Shown here piece after piece: positions 32,934 through 42,661 of a DNA stretch of 64,000 bases (position 1 is the first letter of the stretch; the number at the start of each line of letters is the position of its first letter). The stretch covers positions 62,001 to 126,000 of the forward strand of contig NZ_BSDI01000014.1 of assembly GCF_027923225.1 (NCBI RefSeq), written 5' to 3'. Both the position numbers and the translations under genes were made by a program. The DNA is from Phytohabitans aurantiacus. GTDB taxonomy: Bacteria; Actinomycetota; Actinomycetes; Mycobacteriales; Micromonosporaceae. The notes under the pieces are model-generated. The model worked only from the letters and a program-made list of their open reading frames with translations, did not search any database and was not told where the DNA came from.

Positions 32934-33727
32934 ACGTGAACGTTGATACCACGCTGCGGGTGTCGTTGCTGGGGCCGCTCGAAGTGACCGTCGGGGGAGA
33001 GCCGATGACCCTCGGCGGGTTGGGAAAGCGCGCGCTGCTGGCGACGCTCGCCCTCAACCTGGGCACGGTGGTCGGTGTCAGCCGTCTCGTCCAGGTCATC
33101 TGGGACGACCACCCGCCGATGACGGCGACGACGAAGCTCCAGGGCCACATCTCCGCGCTGCGGCAGAGCCTCGTGCGGCTCGGTGGGCCGGAAGCGGCGA
33201 ACGCGCTGCAGACCCGGCCACCGGGGTACGTGCTGTGTGGCCACCGCACGTCGACCGACCTCGCGTGCTTCGACGAGCTCACCCGTCGCGGGGCCGGTGC
33301 GCGGCTTCCCGAAGGTGCCGAGCAGCGCGTCGCGTCCCTGTCCGCGGCGCTGGGGCTGTGGCGTGGCAGCGCCTGCGTCGACGTCAGGTCCGCCGGCGTG
33401 GCGGTCATCGCGGCATCGCTCGACGAGCGCAGGTGGCGGGCGATGGAAGACCTCGCCGAGGCGCAGCTGGTACTCGGGGACCACAACGCCGTCATCGACG
33501 CGATGGAGCCTCTCGTGCGCCAGTGGCCCTACCGGGAGCGCGCGTGGGAGCACCTCATCGAGGCGCATGTGAGGCGCGGCGACGTCGCGTCCGCCCTGGC
33601 CGTCCACGACCAGTTGTGCCGCATCCTGGCCGCTGACCTCGGCGTCGGCCCTGGTCAGCGGATCGGCCGGCTGGTCAGCACGATCCGCGCCGGCGCCGGC
33701 GTTAGCGCACCGTTAGTGGACCGGTAG
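32930..33727 (+). CDS. SARP-family transcriptional activator
   Basis: 265 residues: N-terminal OmpR-like winged helix (VSLLGPLEVTVGGEP ... GKRALLATLALN ... LVQVIWDDHPP) followed by a bacterial transcriptional activation domain (RRWRAMEDLAEAQLVLGDHNAVIDAMEPLV ... YRERAWEHLIEAHVRRGDVASALAVH). SARPs activate secondary-metabolite operons in actinomycetes. GTG start overlaps the exporter stop (GTGA). Being inside the operon, it probably drives the operon, perhaps through the tandem repeat at 30542. Confidence 0.9.
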   Translation: MNVNVDTTLRVSLLGPLEVTVGGEPMTLGGLGKRALLATLALNLGTVVGVSRLVQVIWDDHPPMTATTKLQGHISALRQSLVRLGGPEAANALQTRPPGYVLCGHRTSTDLACFDELTRRGAGARLPEGAEQRVASLSAALGLWRGSACVDVRSAGVAVIAASLDERRWRAMEDLAEAQLVLGDHNAVIDAMEPLVRQWPYRERAWEHLIEAHVRRGDVASALAVHDQLCRILAADLGVGPGQRIGRLVSTIRAGAGVSAPLVDR

Positions 33728-33787
33728 CGGCTGATGACACCGTGGCCGTACCGGCAAACCGCCGGCCGACGGGGAAGGGGAACGAGG

Positions 33788-34009
33788 ATGAAGATCATCG
33801 ATAGGCTGGGCGACCGGCTGCTGGCCAGGCTGCTGCCGAGGGCCAAGGCATCCGCGTGCAACGTCTGCAGTCTCGCCTACGTCGGGTGCGGTGGTCCCTT
33901 CTGTTACTACTACTACAACAAGGTGGTCGCGGGCCAGGTGCGCTGCTACGCCAACACCGCGCGTTCCTGCGACGCGCCATCGGTGAGCTACACCGTGGGC
34001 TGCTGCTGA
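33788..34009 (+). CDS. Cysteine-rich peptide precursor (73 residues, putative RiPP/bacteriocin-like)
   Basis: Two parts are visible. Residues 1-23 are a charged amphipathic leader (MKIIDRLGDRLLARLLPR then AKASA) with little hydrophobic core. Residues 24-73 hold eight cysteines (24, 27, 34, 39, 53, 61, 72, 73), a YYYY run and a C-terminal CC. AKASA before Cys24 fits an AxA-type cleavage by the S26 protease. Eight cysteines next to a MauE/MauD pair suggest four disulfides. AAGGGG lies 7 nt before the ATG. A strong hairpin follows. Activity (antimicrobial, signalling or other) is not shown by sequence, and I cannot match it to a named family. Confidence 0.85.
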   Translation: MKIIDRLGDRLLARLLPRAKASACNVCSLAYVGCGGPFCYYYYNKVVAGQVRCYANTARSCDAPSVSYTVGCC

Positions 34010-34020
34010 TCGTCGATCCG

Positions 34021-34055
34021 CTGCCGCCGGCCGGACACTGTCTGGCCGGCGGCAG
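34021..34055 (+). terminator. Strong hairpin after the peptide gene
   Basis: CTGCCGCCGGCC pairs perfectly (12 bp) with GGCCGGCGGCAG around an 11-nt loop, 11 nt after the peptide stop. It may end most transcripts or protect the peptide mRNA, leaving lower expression of the FtsX/ATPase genes. Confidence 0.75.
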
Positions 34056-34100
34056 CATGTTGGAGGGCATTAGGATGCCGGGGCGTGGACGGGTGGTGAC

Positions 34101-36956
34101 GTGATGCTGGGCATGGCGCTTTCGCAGTGGCGGGTTCGGCTGCGTCGGTCGTTGGCGTTGTTGTCGATGATCGCCGTCGCGGTGGCCGGGTTCACGCTGC
34201 TCACCGGTGCCGCGGTGACCTCGCGTCTGGACACTGTGGGCACCGTCGCGGCCAACTACCGCCCCGTGTACGACCTGCTGGTGCGCCCCAAAGACGCCGT
34301 CCTGCCGTTGGAGCGTCAGCGCAACCTCGTCCAGTCGGGCCAGTTGGCGGGGATGCGCGGCGGGATCACCGTCGACCAGTGGCGGGAGATCCAGGCGATG
34401 CGTGGCGTATCCGTCGCGGCGCCGGTATCGGTGGTCGGGTACGTGATGCGCACCGTACCCGTGACGATCGACCTGTCCGACGCGATCGACCCGACCGCCG
34501 AGCGCCAGGTGCTGCGGGTACAGCCGACGTGGGTGACCGACGCCGGGCTGAGCCGGATCCCCGACGGACCCGCCTATCTCTACGTGACGCGTAACCGGCT
34601 CGACGTGGTGCCCAACAGCGAACTGACGAGCGGCGGAGGACTGCCGCCTCCCGAGGAGGTCGACGCTGACGGCCAGCGCGTGAAGATCTGCCCGGTGACG
34701 GCGGCGATCGGCCAGGACGACTGGCTTTCGCCGACGGATCTGCGAGCCCGGTCGTCGCTGACGTGTATCGGCGGCATGGGCTCGACGGATCGCGAGGGCA
34801 AGGCGATGCGCCCGGTCGTCACTCTGGTGTGGACGGTGCCTTTCCTGATGGCCGCGGTCGATCCCGACTCCGAGGCGGCACTGGCGGGGCTGGACAAGTC
34901 CGTCACCTCGGGCCGATACTTCACCTCCGCCGAGAAACCGACATCGCATCGCCTGCCGGGGATGCCGTATCCGTACTCGCGGCTGCCGATCCTGATCGCC
35001 GACCGGCCGCAGGTCGACGGTGCGCTCGATATCGACGTGCGGCGGCTGAACCCGGGCGCGACGGACCTGGTGCGCACCGGCACCGACGACCAGCGCCTGC
35101 GCGCCGCGCTGGCAAGCGAGTCCGGCACACCGGTCAAGAAGGCGTCGATGCCGATCGACGAGCCCTACCGGAACATGGTCGACCGGATGCTGCACCCCGG
35201 CGAGCTCGGCGTCGAATACGACCTGGCGACGGCGAACACGATGTGGCTGCACTCGTTCTGGACCGTCGGGCCGGCAAACGTCGAGCAGGCCGGCAACGGC
35301 ATGCGGGCACAGGCCGCTCCGTACGATCTGAAGATCTGGGGTCAGGGTGCCGACGACGGCGGGTCGTCCCGGCACGTCCCGATGGAGTTCGCCGACACCA
35401 GCGTCCGCGACGGCGTCGCCGTCCATCGAAACATGGCACACGGGTACGAGCTCAAGCCCGGCGACGTCAGCATGCCGGATGCCGCGTTGGGTGCGGTGGG
35501 CACCTTCGACCCGGCCAAGGTCTCGCTGGGCGGGGCGCTGTCGGCGGTGCCGATGGACACCTACTTCAACCCGGGCGCCGACGGGGCCGACGAGGCGTCC
35601 CGGCGGGCGTTGGGCGGCAAGCGCCTGGCGCCGAACGCGAACGTGACCGGGCTGCTGAGCCAACCCCCGCTGCTGCTGACCACGATGGAGGCCATGCCGG
35701 CCATCTTCGATCCCGGTGCATACAGCACCGAGCCGGACTACCCCGAGTACCAGCTCAACACCGGCGCGCCGATCAGCGTGGTGCGGGTCCGGCTGGCCGG
35801 CGACGTGGGCATCGATGCGATCTCCCGGGAACGGGTGCGGGTGATCGCGGAAGACATCGCCCGCCGCACCGGACTGCAGGTCGACATCACCCTGGGATCC
35901 TCGCCCACCGCCGTGACGGTGGGGTATCCCGCGGGCAACTACGGCCGGCCCGACCTCGCCGTGGCGGAGCCGTGGGTGCAGAAGGGCGTCGCGGCGGTAC
36001 TGGTCAACGCGGCCGACCGCAAGAGCGTGCTGCTGTCCATCCTGGTACTCGCGGTGTGCGCGCTGGCCGTGCTCAACGCCAACACCGCCGCCATCCGCGC
36101 CAGGCGCACCGAACTCGGCATCCTCGCCTGCCTCGGCTGGAACCGAAGACAACTGGCGCAGTTGCTGTTCACCGAGATCGCCGGCATCGGTCTCGCCGCC
36201 GGCGTCGTGGGCACCGTCCTCGCGTTCGTGTTCGCGCTGCTCTTCGGGCTGGACACCACGTGGACCCACGCACTGCTCGCCATCCCCGCCGCGGTGGGCC
36301 TCGCCCTGCTCGCCGGTGGCTGGCCGGCCTGGCGGGCCGCTCGCCCCGACCCGGGCGAAACGGTCCGGCCCGCCGTACTGGGCATCGCCGTCCGGCGGCG
36401 GGCACCGCGCCGGGTCGCCACCCTCGCCCTGGCCAATCTCACCCGCACACCCGGCCGCACCCTGCTCGGCGCGATGAGCCTGATGATCGGCGTGGCCGCG
36501 CTGACCATACTGCTGGCGATCACGTTCGCCTTCCGCGGCGCGGTCACCGGCACCCTGCTCGGTGACGCCATCACGCTCCAGGCCCGCACCGTCGACTACA
36601 TCGCCGTAGCGGTCACCATCGTGCTGGGCATCGTGTCGGTCGCCGACGTGCTCTACCTCAACATCTCCGAACGCGCCGCCGAGTTCGCGCTGTTCGGCGC
36701 CGTCGGCTGGACCGATGCCGTCCTGAACCGCCTGGTCGTCATCGAGGCCATCGGCATGGGCGTCATCGGCGGCACGCTCGGTGCCGCCGCCGGCCTCGGC
36801 GCGGCGGCGGCCTTCGCGGGCGGCGTCACCCCCGCGGTCGTCTGGTGCGCGGTGGCCGCCATGGCGTTCGGCGTCGCCGTCTCCGCCGTGTCGGTGGTGG
36901 TGCCGATCGCCATGCTCCGCCGACTGCCCACCGCCCAACTGCTCGCCGAGGGGTGA
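34101..36956 (+). CDS. FtsX-like ABC permease with large extracellular domain
   Basis: 951 residues: membrane helix near residues 15-38, a large outside domain (about 40-630), then three helices around LSILVLAVCALAVLNANTAAIRARRTELGILACLGW, and a second set near the C-terminus (ADVLYLNISERAAEFALFGAVGW). This is the MacB/FtsX-type arrangement used in peptide export, sensing or resistance. GTG at 34101 directly followed by ATG at 34104; either may start. It pairs with the ATPase downstream (5-nt gap). Probable role: self-protection or release of the peptide, inferred from context. Confidence 0.9.
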   Translation: MMLGMALSQWRVRLRRSLALLSMIAVAVAGFTLLTGAAVTSRLDTVGTVAANYRPVYDLLVRPKDAVLPLERQRNLVQSGQLAGMRGGITVDQWREIQAMRGVSVAAPVSVVGYVMRTVPVTIDLSDAIDPTAERQVLRVQPTWVTDAGLSRIPDGPAYLYVTRNRLDVVPNSELTSGGGLPPPEEVDADGQRVKICPVTAAIGQDDWLSPTDLRARSSLTCIGGMGSTDREGKAMRPVVTLVWTVPFLMAAVDPDSEAALAGLDKSVTSGRYFTSAEKPTSHRLPGMPYPYSRLPILIADRPQVDGALDIDVRRLNPGATDLVRTGTDDQRLRAALASESGTPVKKASMPIDEPYRNMVDRMLHPGELGVEYDLATANTMWLHSFWTVGPANVEQAGNGMRAQAAPYDLKIWGQGADDGGSSRHVPMEFADTSVRDGVAVHRNMAHGYELKPGDVSMPDAALGAVGTFDPAKVSLGGALSAVPMDTYFNPGADGADEASRRALGGKRLAPNANVTGLLSQPPLLLTTMEAMPAIFDPGAYSTEPDYPEYQLNTGAPISVVRVRLAGDVGIDAISRERVRVIAEDIARRTGLQVDITLGSSPTAVTVGYPAGNYGRPDLAVAEPWVQKGVAAVLVNAADRKSVLLSILVLAVCALAVLNANTAAIRARRTELGILACLGWNRRQLAQLLFTEIAGIGLAAGVVGTVLAFVFALLFGLDTTWTHALLAIPAAVGLALLAGGWPAWRAARPDPGETVRPAVLGIAVRRRAPRRVATLALANLTRTPGRTLLGAMSLMIGVAALTILLAITFAFRGAVTGTLLGDAITLQARTVDYIAVAVTIVLGIVSVADVLYLNISERAAEFALFGAVGWTDAVLNRLVVIEAIGMGVIGGTLGAAAGLGAAAAFAGGVTPAVVWCAVAAMAFGVAVSAVSVVVPIAMLRRLPTAQLLAEG

Positions 36957-36961
36957 CCACA

Positions 36962-37660
<699 letters not shown>

Positions 37661-37693
37661 AGACCGCTCAAGGTCAAGTTCAGAATCGGCCAT

Positions 37694-37753
37694 TGAGCTA
37701 CCGCGATGCCCGTCGTGCGCGAGACCGTTGCTCCCGCGGCCTCACCCTCCGCG
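37694..37753 (-). repeat. Repeat family B, copy 6
   Basis: Minus-orientation copy between the ABC ATPase stop and the RidA remnant stop (convergent gap). Confidence 0.92.
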
Positions 37754-37767
37754 ACACACGCCCTACC

Positions 37768-38085
37768 CTAGTCGCGGACTTCGACGATGGCCTCGATCTC
37801 GACGGAGAAGTCGAACGGTAGTGAGGCGACGCCCACGGCGGAGCGGGTGGGCGCGCCCGCCTCGCCGAACACCTTGACGAGTAGGTCGGTGGCGCCATTC
37901 GCGACCAGGTGATGCTCGGTGAAGTCGGAAGCGGCCTTGACGAAGACGACGAGTTTGAGGAAACGAGCCACGCGCGAGAGGTCCTTCAACTCCGTCTTCA
38001 AGGTGCCGAGGAGGTTCAGCATCACCGCCTCGGCCGCCTGCTGTCCTTCGTGGACGGAGACGGAGGTGCCGACCTTGCCGGTGTG
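37768..38085 (-). pseudogene. RidA/YjgF-family remnant, N-terminus deleted
   Basis: The last ~105 codons of a RidA-like protein are intact (GKVGTSVSVHEGQQ ... RVARFLKLVVFVKAASDF ... PTRSAVGVASLPFDFSVEIEAIVEV), including the conserved arginine before SAVGV. The first part, roughly 30-45 residues, is missing. The remnant begins right after an in-frame TGA, only a few bases from the stop of the cupin gene, so a deletion seems to have joined the two. An ATG at 38025 could still give an 85-residue product. Confidence 0.75.
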
Positions 38086-38091
38086 TCATGG

Positions 38092-38538
38092 CTACACCGG
38101 AACGGAGTCGTACCTGGCGGAGATGGCCGCCCGTACGGCTGGGTCGGTGATGCTGTCCGCGGGTAGCCGGCCAAGCTCGAAGAACATCTCCTCCAGCCCG
38201 CCGGGCACCATGAGGCCGAGCAGGGTGCCGCTGCCGCGAGCGCGGATCATGTGGCGGACGCCTCGGGGTATCAGCACGTACGATCCCGGGCCGGTGTCGA
38301 GCTTCTCGTCTCCGACCTCGAACGTGAAATCGCCGTCGAGGACGAAGAAGGACTCCTCCATCCGCCGGTGCAGGTGCGGAACCGTCCACGGACCCTGCTG
38401 GCCGGTGAACTCGACGAGGCTGAAGGCGCCACCGGTGGTGGGTTCGCCGGCGGCCAGTACGCGCATCTGGATTACGCCCATCGTGACGACGCGTCCATCG
38501 TCGGGCAGTACCGTGTGTGCTTGTCCAGAGACAATCAT
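38092..38538 (-). CDS. Small cupin-domain protein
   Basis: 148 residues. Cupin motif 1 is PHLHRRMEESFFVLDGDFTFEVG and motif 2 is GSYVLIPRGVRHMIRARG: two metal-binding His, Glu and a late His are present. ATG 38538 with GGAGGGGG upstream; the longer open frame is rejected. Divergent from an HxlR regulator (99 bp). Could be a dioxygenase, isomerase or sensor; substrate unknown. Confidence 0.88.
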   Translation of the reverse strand: MIVSGQAHTVLPDDGRVVTMGVIQMRVLAAGEPTTGGAFSLVEFTGQQGPWTVPHLHRRMEESFFVLDGDFTFEVGDEKLDTGPGSYVLIPRGVRHMIRARGSGTLLGLMVPGGLEEMFFELGRLPADSITDPAVRAAISARYDSVPV

Positions 38539-38637
38539 TGTGCTCACCCCCTCCAGCACACCCTCCGGCGGCCGCCGCCAAGCGGCAATATCAGAAAGTG
38601 AAGTTGCCTGGTCGGCTGCGCGTGGGACGCTTCTGTC

Positions 38638-39303
38638 ATGCGGACGTACGGCCAGTACTGCCCGGTGGCCCGGACGTCGGAGCTGATCGCGGAGCGATGG
38701 ACGCCGATAATCATCCGGAACCTGCTCACCGGGTGCCGGACCTTCACCGAGATCCGTCAAGGCGCCCCGGGGATACCGCCCGCGCTCCTCACGCAGCGGC
38801 TGGACACGCTCGAGCGGCACGGCATCCTGACCCGCCGCCGGGCCACGTCAGGGAGGGGCTGGATCTACGAGCTCACCGACAAAGGGCAGGAGCTGAAGGC
38901 GGTCTGTGACGCGATGGGGCAGTGGGGTGCGCGGTGGCTGGAGATCGAGCCACACCACCTCGATCCGGCGTACGTGCTGTGGGCCACGCTGAAGCTCGTC
39001 GACGTCGAGTCGCTTCCCGAACGTGCTGTCGTCGTGCGTGTCGAGTTGCGGGATCGCCCCGGTGAGCCGTACTGGCTGATACTGCGCAGGCCGCGACCGG
39101 AGCTGTGCACCCGAGGCACCGGGTATGTCGAGGACATCGTGGCACGCACGGACGCGGCCTGCCTGGTCGACATCCACCTGCGGCGCACCACCTATGGTGA
39201 GGCACTGCGTGCCGGACGGCTGACCTTGGAGGGATCGCGGTCCCTCATCCGAGGGCTCATGACGTGGCTGCGTCCCAGCCCGTACGCGGAGACGGCGGGT
39301 TGA
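38638..39303 (+). CDS. HxlR-family transcriptional regulator
   Basis: 221 residues. N-terminal winged helix of HxlR type (YCPVARTSELIAERWTPIIIRNLLTGCRTFTEI ... ALLTQRLDTLERHGIL) with the usual single cysteine near the start (Cys8). The extra C-terminal half (about 110-221) looks like the SCP2-like tail seen in some HxlR proteins. Probably controls the divergent cupin gene. Weak ribosome site. Confidence 0.9.
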   Translation: MRTYGQYCPVARTSELIAERWTPIIIRNLLTGCRTFTEIRQGAPGIPPALLTQRLDTLERHGILTRRRATSGRGWIYELTDKGQELKAVCDAMGQWGARWLEIEPHHLDPAYVLWATLKLVDVESLPERAVVVRVELRDRPGEPYWLILRRPRPELCTRGTGYVEDIVARTDAACLVDIHLRRTTYGEALRAGRLTLEGSRSLIRGLMTWLRPSPYAETAG

Positions 39304-39310
39304 TCGCCGA

Positions 39311-40273
39311 TCACGGGTAGCGGGTGAGTTGGCGGCGGATGGTCACGGTGAGAGCGCCGGACGCGGCCAGGAGCAGGCCGATTTCGATGAGCTGGAACCA
39401 CGGGTACCGGTCGGCGGGCTGGTAGACGATCCGCTGGCGCAGGCCGAGCCGGTCCATGCACTCCGCCGTCGGCCACGTGTTCGCCGGGTCCTGGCACAGC
39501 GCGCCGGCGGCGTCGGCGGTCAGCTTCCGCCCCGAACTGTCCACGTAGGACGTCGAGAATATCCAGCCGCGCGAATCGTTGCGGGACACGCCGTCCTGGA
39601 TCATGTCGCCGCCGTCGACGAGGCGCTCCGCGGGCGGCATGTAGTGCGGGCGGAGCAGGATCAGCCCGGCGAAGGCCAGCGGCAGGACGACCAGCGTGAC
39701 CGCCATGGCCATGGTGGTACGGCGCACCAGTACCCCGATGGCCGCGCCGACGAGCAGGACGAACACCCAGGTGGCCGCCGGGACGGCGCCGGACTGGCTG
39801 AACACCACGTCATCGCCGAACGGCGCGGCGGCGAACATCGACCCGAAACCCGCCCGCGACCAGGACACCACGGCGCCGGTGACCGCGCCGAGGAGCGCCG
39901 CCGCGGCGGCCAGCGCGCCGAGTTTGACCGCGAGCCAGCGTGCGCGGCTCACCGACTGGGTGAACGCCAGCCGGTACGTGCCGAGCTCCAGCTCCCTGGA
40001 GATCAGTGGTGCGCCCACGAACATGCCCATGGCCAGGGGCAGCAGGTTGCCGAACATCACCACCTCGCCCATCGTGTTGAACGTGGCGTCGACGGTGTTG
40101 GACGCCTCGAAGCACGACGGTGGCACGTGCGCGTCGCCGCCGAGCGAGGCACAGCCGCTGAGCGCGTCGCGTGCCCGCACGCCCGCCGACAGCAGGTAGC
40201 CCCAGTAGACCGCCAGCAGCGCGCCGATGCCGATCAGCTGCCAACGATGCTGGCGCCAGGTCAACCAGATCAT
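39311..40273 (-). CDS. ABC-2-type permease
   Basis: 320 residues with about six membrane segments. Begins MIWLTWRQHRWQLIGIGALL; the first outside loop holds DTVDATFNTMGEV; second segment LLPLAMGMFVGAPLISRELELGTYRLAFTQSVSR, typical of small actinobacterial ABC-2 permeases. Start overlaps the ATPase stop (4 nt). Third gene of the GntR/ATPase/permease operon; substrate unknown. Ends 8 bp from the convergent HxlR gene. Confidence 0.87.
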   Translation of the reverse strand: MIWLTWRQHRWQLIGIGALLAVYWGYLLSAGVRARDALSGCASLGGDAHVPPSCFEASNTVDATFNTMGEVVMFGNLLPLAMGMFVGAPLISRELELGTYRLAFTQSVSRARWLAVKLGALAAAAALLGAVTGAVVSWSRAGFGSMFAAAPFGDDVVFSQSGAVPAATWVFVLLVGAAIGVLVRRTTMAMAVTLVVLPLAFAGLILLRPHYMPPAERLVDGGDMIQDGVSRNDSRGWIFSTSYVDSSGRKLTADAAGALCQDPANTWPTAECMDRLGLRQRIVYQPADRYPWFQLIEIGLLLAASGALTVTIRRQLTRYP

Positions 40274-41172
40274 GACGCACTCCTCTCGCGCTGCCTCGTC
40301 GGGCCGGGCAGGGCGCTCGACTCCGGTCGTCGCAGGTAGTTCAGGACCAGCTCGTCGAGGCTGGCATCGCGCACCGTCCACGCTGGACCGACGGTGTGCC
40401 CGGAGACGCGGGCCAGTACGGACGCCTGCCGCCCATTGACGGTCTGTGCCACCACCGGCAGCCGCTCCGGCAGGGTGTCGAGGGCCTCGCGCGGGCCGAC
40501 GATCAGCTTGTGCGTTTCGAGGAGCTCGTCGATGTCGCCGCTGACCTGTACCCGTCCCTGGTTGATGGCCACCAGCCAGTCGCAGGTCTCCGCCAGGTCC
40601 GAGATGATGTGTGACGACAGCAGCACCGTCATGCCCGACTGGGCGACGGTCTCCATCAGCAGCGCCATCACGTCGTGCCGGGCCACCGGGTCGAGGCTGG
40701 CCAGCGGCTCGTCGAGCAGGAGCAGCCGGGGTCGCTTGGCGAGGGCGAGGACCAGCGCGACCTGGGCCCGCTGGCCGCCCGACAGGCGCCCGGCCGGTAC
40801 GTCGGTGGGCAGCCGGAGCCTGGCCAGCCGGTCGCGGGCCCACGGGTCGTCCCAGCCGGGGTTGAGCCGGCGGCCGAAGGTGAGCAGGTCGGTCACGGTG
40901 AACGTCGGGTACAGCGCGGTGTCCTGCGCCATGTAGGCGACCTGGGCGAGCGTGTCCGGCCGGGCGCTCAGCGGCTCTCCGAACAGTCGCAGCCCGCCCT
41001 CGGAGGGCCGCAGCAGTCCGGCGGTCAGGTTGAGCAGGGTGCTCTTGCCGGCGCCGTTGGGGCCGACCAGCGCGATCACCCGCCCCTTCGGCAGCGCCAG
41101 CGAGCAGCCCCGCAGCGCCCAGGTGCGGCGGTACCGCCGGCCCAGGTCAATGGCTTCCACAGCGGAGCTCAT
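40270..41172 (-). CDS. ABC ATPase (drug/peptide-type)
   Basis: 300 residues: Walker A GPNGAGKST, signature LSGGQRAQ, Walker B LLLLDEPLASLD, H-loop SSHI. GGAGGGGG lies before the ATG at 41172; the N-terminal extension of the frame is a shadow of the GntR gene. Forms a transporter with the downstream permease and is coupled to the GntR regulator by 4 nt. Confidence 0.93.
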   Translation of the reverse strand: MSSAVEAIDLGRRYRRTWALRGCSLALPKGRVIALVGPNGAGKSTLLNLTAGLLRPSEGGLRLFGEPLSARPDTLAQVAYMAQDTALYPTFTVTDLLTFGRRLNPGWDDPWARDRLARLRLPTDVPAGRLSGGQRAQVALVLALAKRPRLLLLDEPLASLDPVARHDVMALLMETVAQSGMTVLLSSHIISDLAETCDWLVAINQGRVQVSGDIDELLETHKLIVGPREALDTLPERLPVVAQTVNGRQASVLARVSGHTVGPAWTVRDASLDELVLNYLRRPESSALPGPTRQRERSAS

Positions 41173-41564
41173 GCCACCCCCTCCTGTGCCGCGTCCCGGA
41201 TGGCCGCGGTGAACAGGGCCTCGACGTCCTCGCGGACCATGCCGGCCGCGTACGCCGAGCGCACCCATCCGGTCAGCTGCCGGCGCAGCCGGGCACGGTC
41301 GACCGGCGAGGCCTGGCCGAGGGTCCGCTCGACGAACGTGCCGAGGCCGGGTCGCGCGCTGACCAGCCCTTCCCGCTCCAACTCCCGGTACGCCTTGAGC
41401 ACCGTGTTCGGGTTGATCGCGAGCGCGGCGACCACCTCCGTGGCGGTCGGCAGCCGATCACCCGGCTTCAGGAGCCCGAGCCGGAGTGCGTGCTTGACCT
41501 GCTGCACGAGCTGCACATACGTCGACACGCCCGACCGGCGATCGAGATGAAAGTCGATCACCAC
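41169..41564 (-). CDS. GntR-family regulator, YtrA type
   Basis: 131 residues: winged helix GDRLPTATEVVAALAINPNTVLKAYRELEREGLVSARPGLGTFV and only a short C-terminal tail, the mark of the YtrA subfamily, which usually represses the ABC genes in its own operon. GTG start at 41564 (or 41561). A perfect palindrome 8 bp upstream is a likely operator. Confidence 0.93.
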   Translation of the reverse strand: MVIDFHLDRRSGVSTYVQLVQQVKHALRLGLLKPGDRLPTATEVVAALAINPNTVLKAYRELEREGLVSARPGLGTFVERTLGQASPVDRARLRRQLTGWVRSAYAAGMVREDVEALFTAAIRDAAQEGVA

Positions 41565-41571
41565 ACCACCC

Positions 41572-41593
41572 TTCCACTAATCAGATAGTGGAA
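41572..41593. promoter_or_regulatory. Palindromic operator for the YtrA-type regulator
   Basis: TTCCACTA-N6-TAGTGGAA, a perfect 8-bp inverted repeat immediately upstream of the GntR start; also upstream of the epoxide hydrolase remnant. Confidence 0.7.
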
Positions 41594-41640
41594 TGATGCA
41601 GATGGCGCCGCGACCTGTCAACGCGTACCCTCAAGATTCG

Positions 41641-42557
41641 ATGTCCTTTCACGTCCAGCCCTTCCAGGTACAGGTGCCGGAGTCCGACCTCGACGAGCTG
41701 CGCACCCGGTTGGCCCGCACCAGATGGCCCGAGCCCGCGCCGGTGCCCGGCTGGGCGCAGGGGGTGCCGCTGGACGTGCTGCGAGACCTGTGCCGGTACT
41801 GGGCGCAGGACTACCAGTGGCGGGCCGCCGAGGCGCGGCTCAACGCGGTGCCGCAGCGGACGCCTTCGACGTCGTGATCCCCTCGATACCCGCGTACGGC
41901 TTCAGCGCCAAGCCGGCGACCAGCGACTGGGGCACCAGCATCTCCAGCATGCTCGGTGTGCTGGACGCCGAGCACGTGGCCGGCATCCATCTCGTGCCGC
42001 CCCTCGCCGGCCCGGACCCGAGCGACGACCTCACCGCCGCCGAACGGGAAGCGCTGGCCCGGATGCGGCACCGCGGACGGACCGCGTCGGCGTACTCCGA
42101 GATGCACCGCACCGCCCCGCAGACCGTCGGATACGCCCTGCTGGACTCGCCGGCCGGGTTGTGCGCCTGGATGGGGGAGAAGCTGATCGCCTGGAGCGAT
42201 CACCGTCTCGGACCGGCCGACGACCTGCCCGGCGCCCTGACGCGGGACCAGATCCTCGACCAGGTCACGCTGTACTGGCTGACCGGCACCGCCGCGTCTT
42301 CGGCGAGGCTCTACGCCGAGAGCATCGACACGGTCTCGCGCTGGATCACCGGCGCGTCCGCCGACCCGGTCCACGTACCCGTCGGCGCGTCCGTCTTCCC
42401 CGCCGAAGTGCCGCGGACCTCCCGTCGCTGGGCCGCCCGCCGCTACCCGGACATCCGGTACTGGATGGAGCACGACCGCGGCGGCCACTTCCCGGCCCTC
42501 GAAGTGCCCGACCTGCTCGTACGCGACCTGCGCGCCTTCTTCCGCCCGCTCCGATGA
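41641..42557 (+). pseudogene. Epoxide hydrolase, broken by deletions and a frameshift
   Basis: The first 79 codons encode the N-terminal EHN domain (FQVQVPESDLDELRTRLART ... YWAQDYQWRAAEARLN). The frame then shifts near 41865 and resumes in the other frame at FDVVIPSIPAYGFSAKP. About 70-80 residues are gone, including the oxyanion HGWPGS region, and a second gap removes the stretch before the nucleophile (only SDWG left). The C-terminus with the acid and YWMEHDRGGHFPALE histidine is intact. Family length is about 380 residues; about 300 remain in two frames. Not functional as it stands. Confidence 0.8.
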
Positions 42558-42575
42558 CCCGCGATCCGGTCGTGT

Positions 42576-42637
42576 GCCGCGGAGGGTGAGGCCGCGGGAG
42601 CAGCGGTCTCGCCCACGACGGATGTCGCGGTAGCCCA
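42576..42637 (+). repeat. Repeat family B, copy 7
   Basis: Plus-orientation copy 19 bp after the epoxide hydrolase remnant, followed by CCCAAAAGGGTTTTG, a further small hairpin-like sequence. Confidence 0.92.
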
Positions 42638-42661
42638 AAAGGGTTTTGCCGGGGTAACGAT

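Noticed and set aside
33788..33856. Classical Sec signal peptide on the Cys-rich peptide
   Set aside because: Residues 1-23 are rich in Arg/Asp and lack a hydrophobic core; better seen as a leader for the dedicated exporter.
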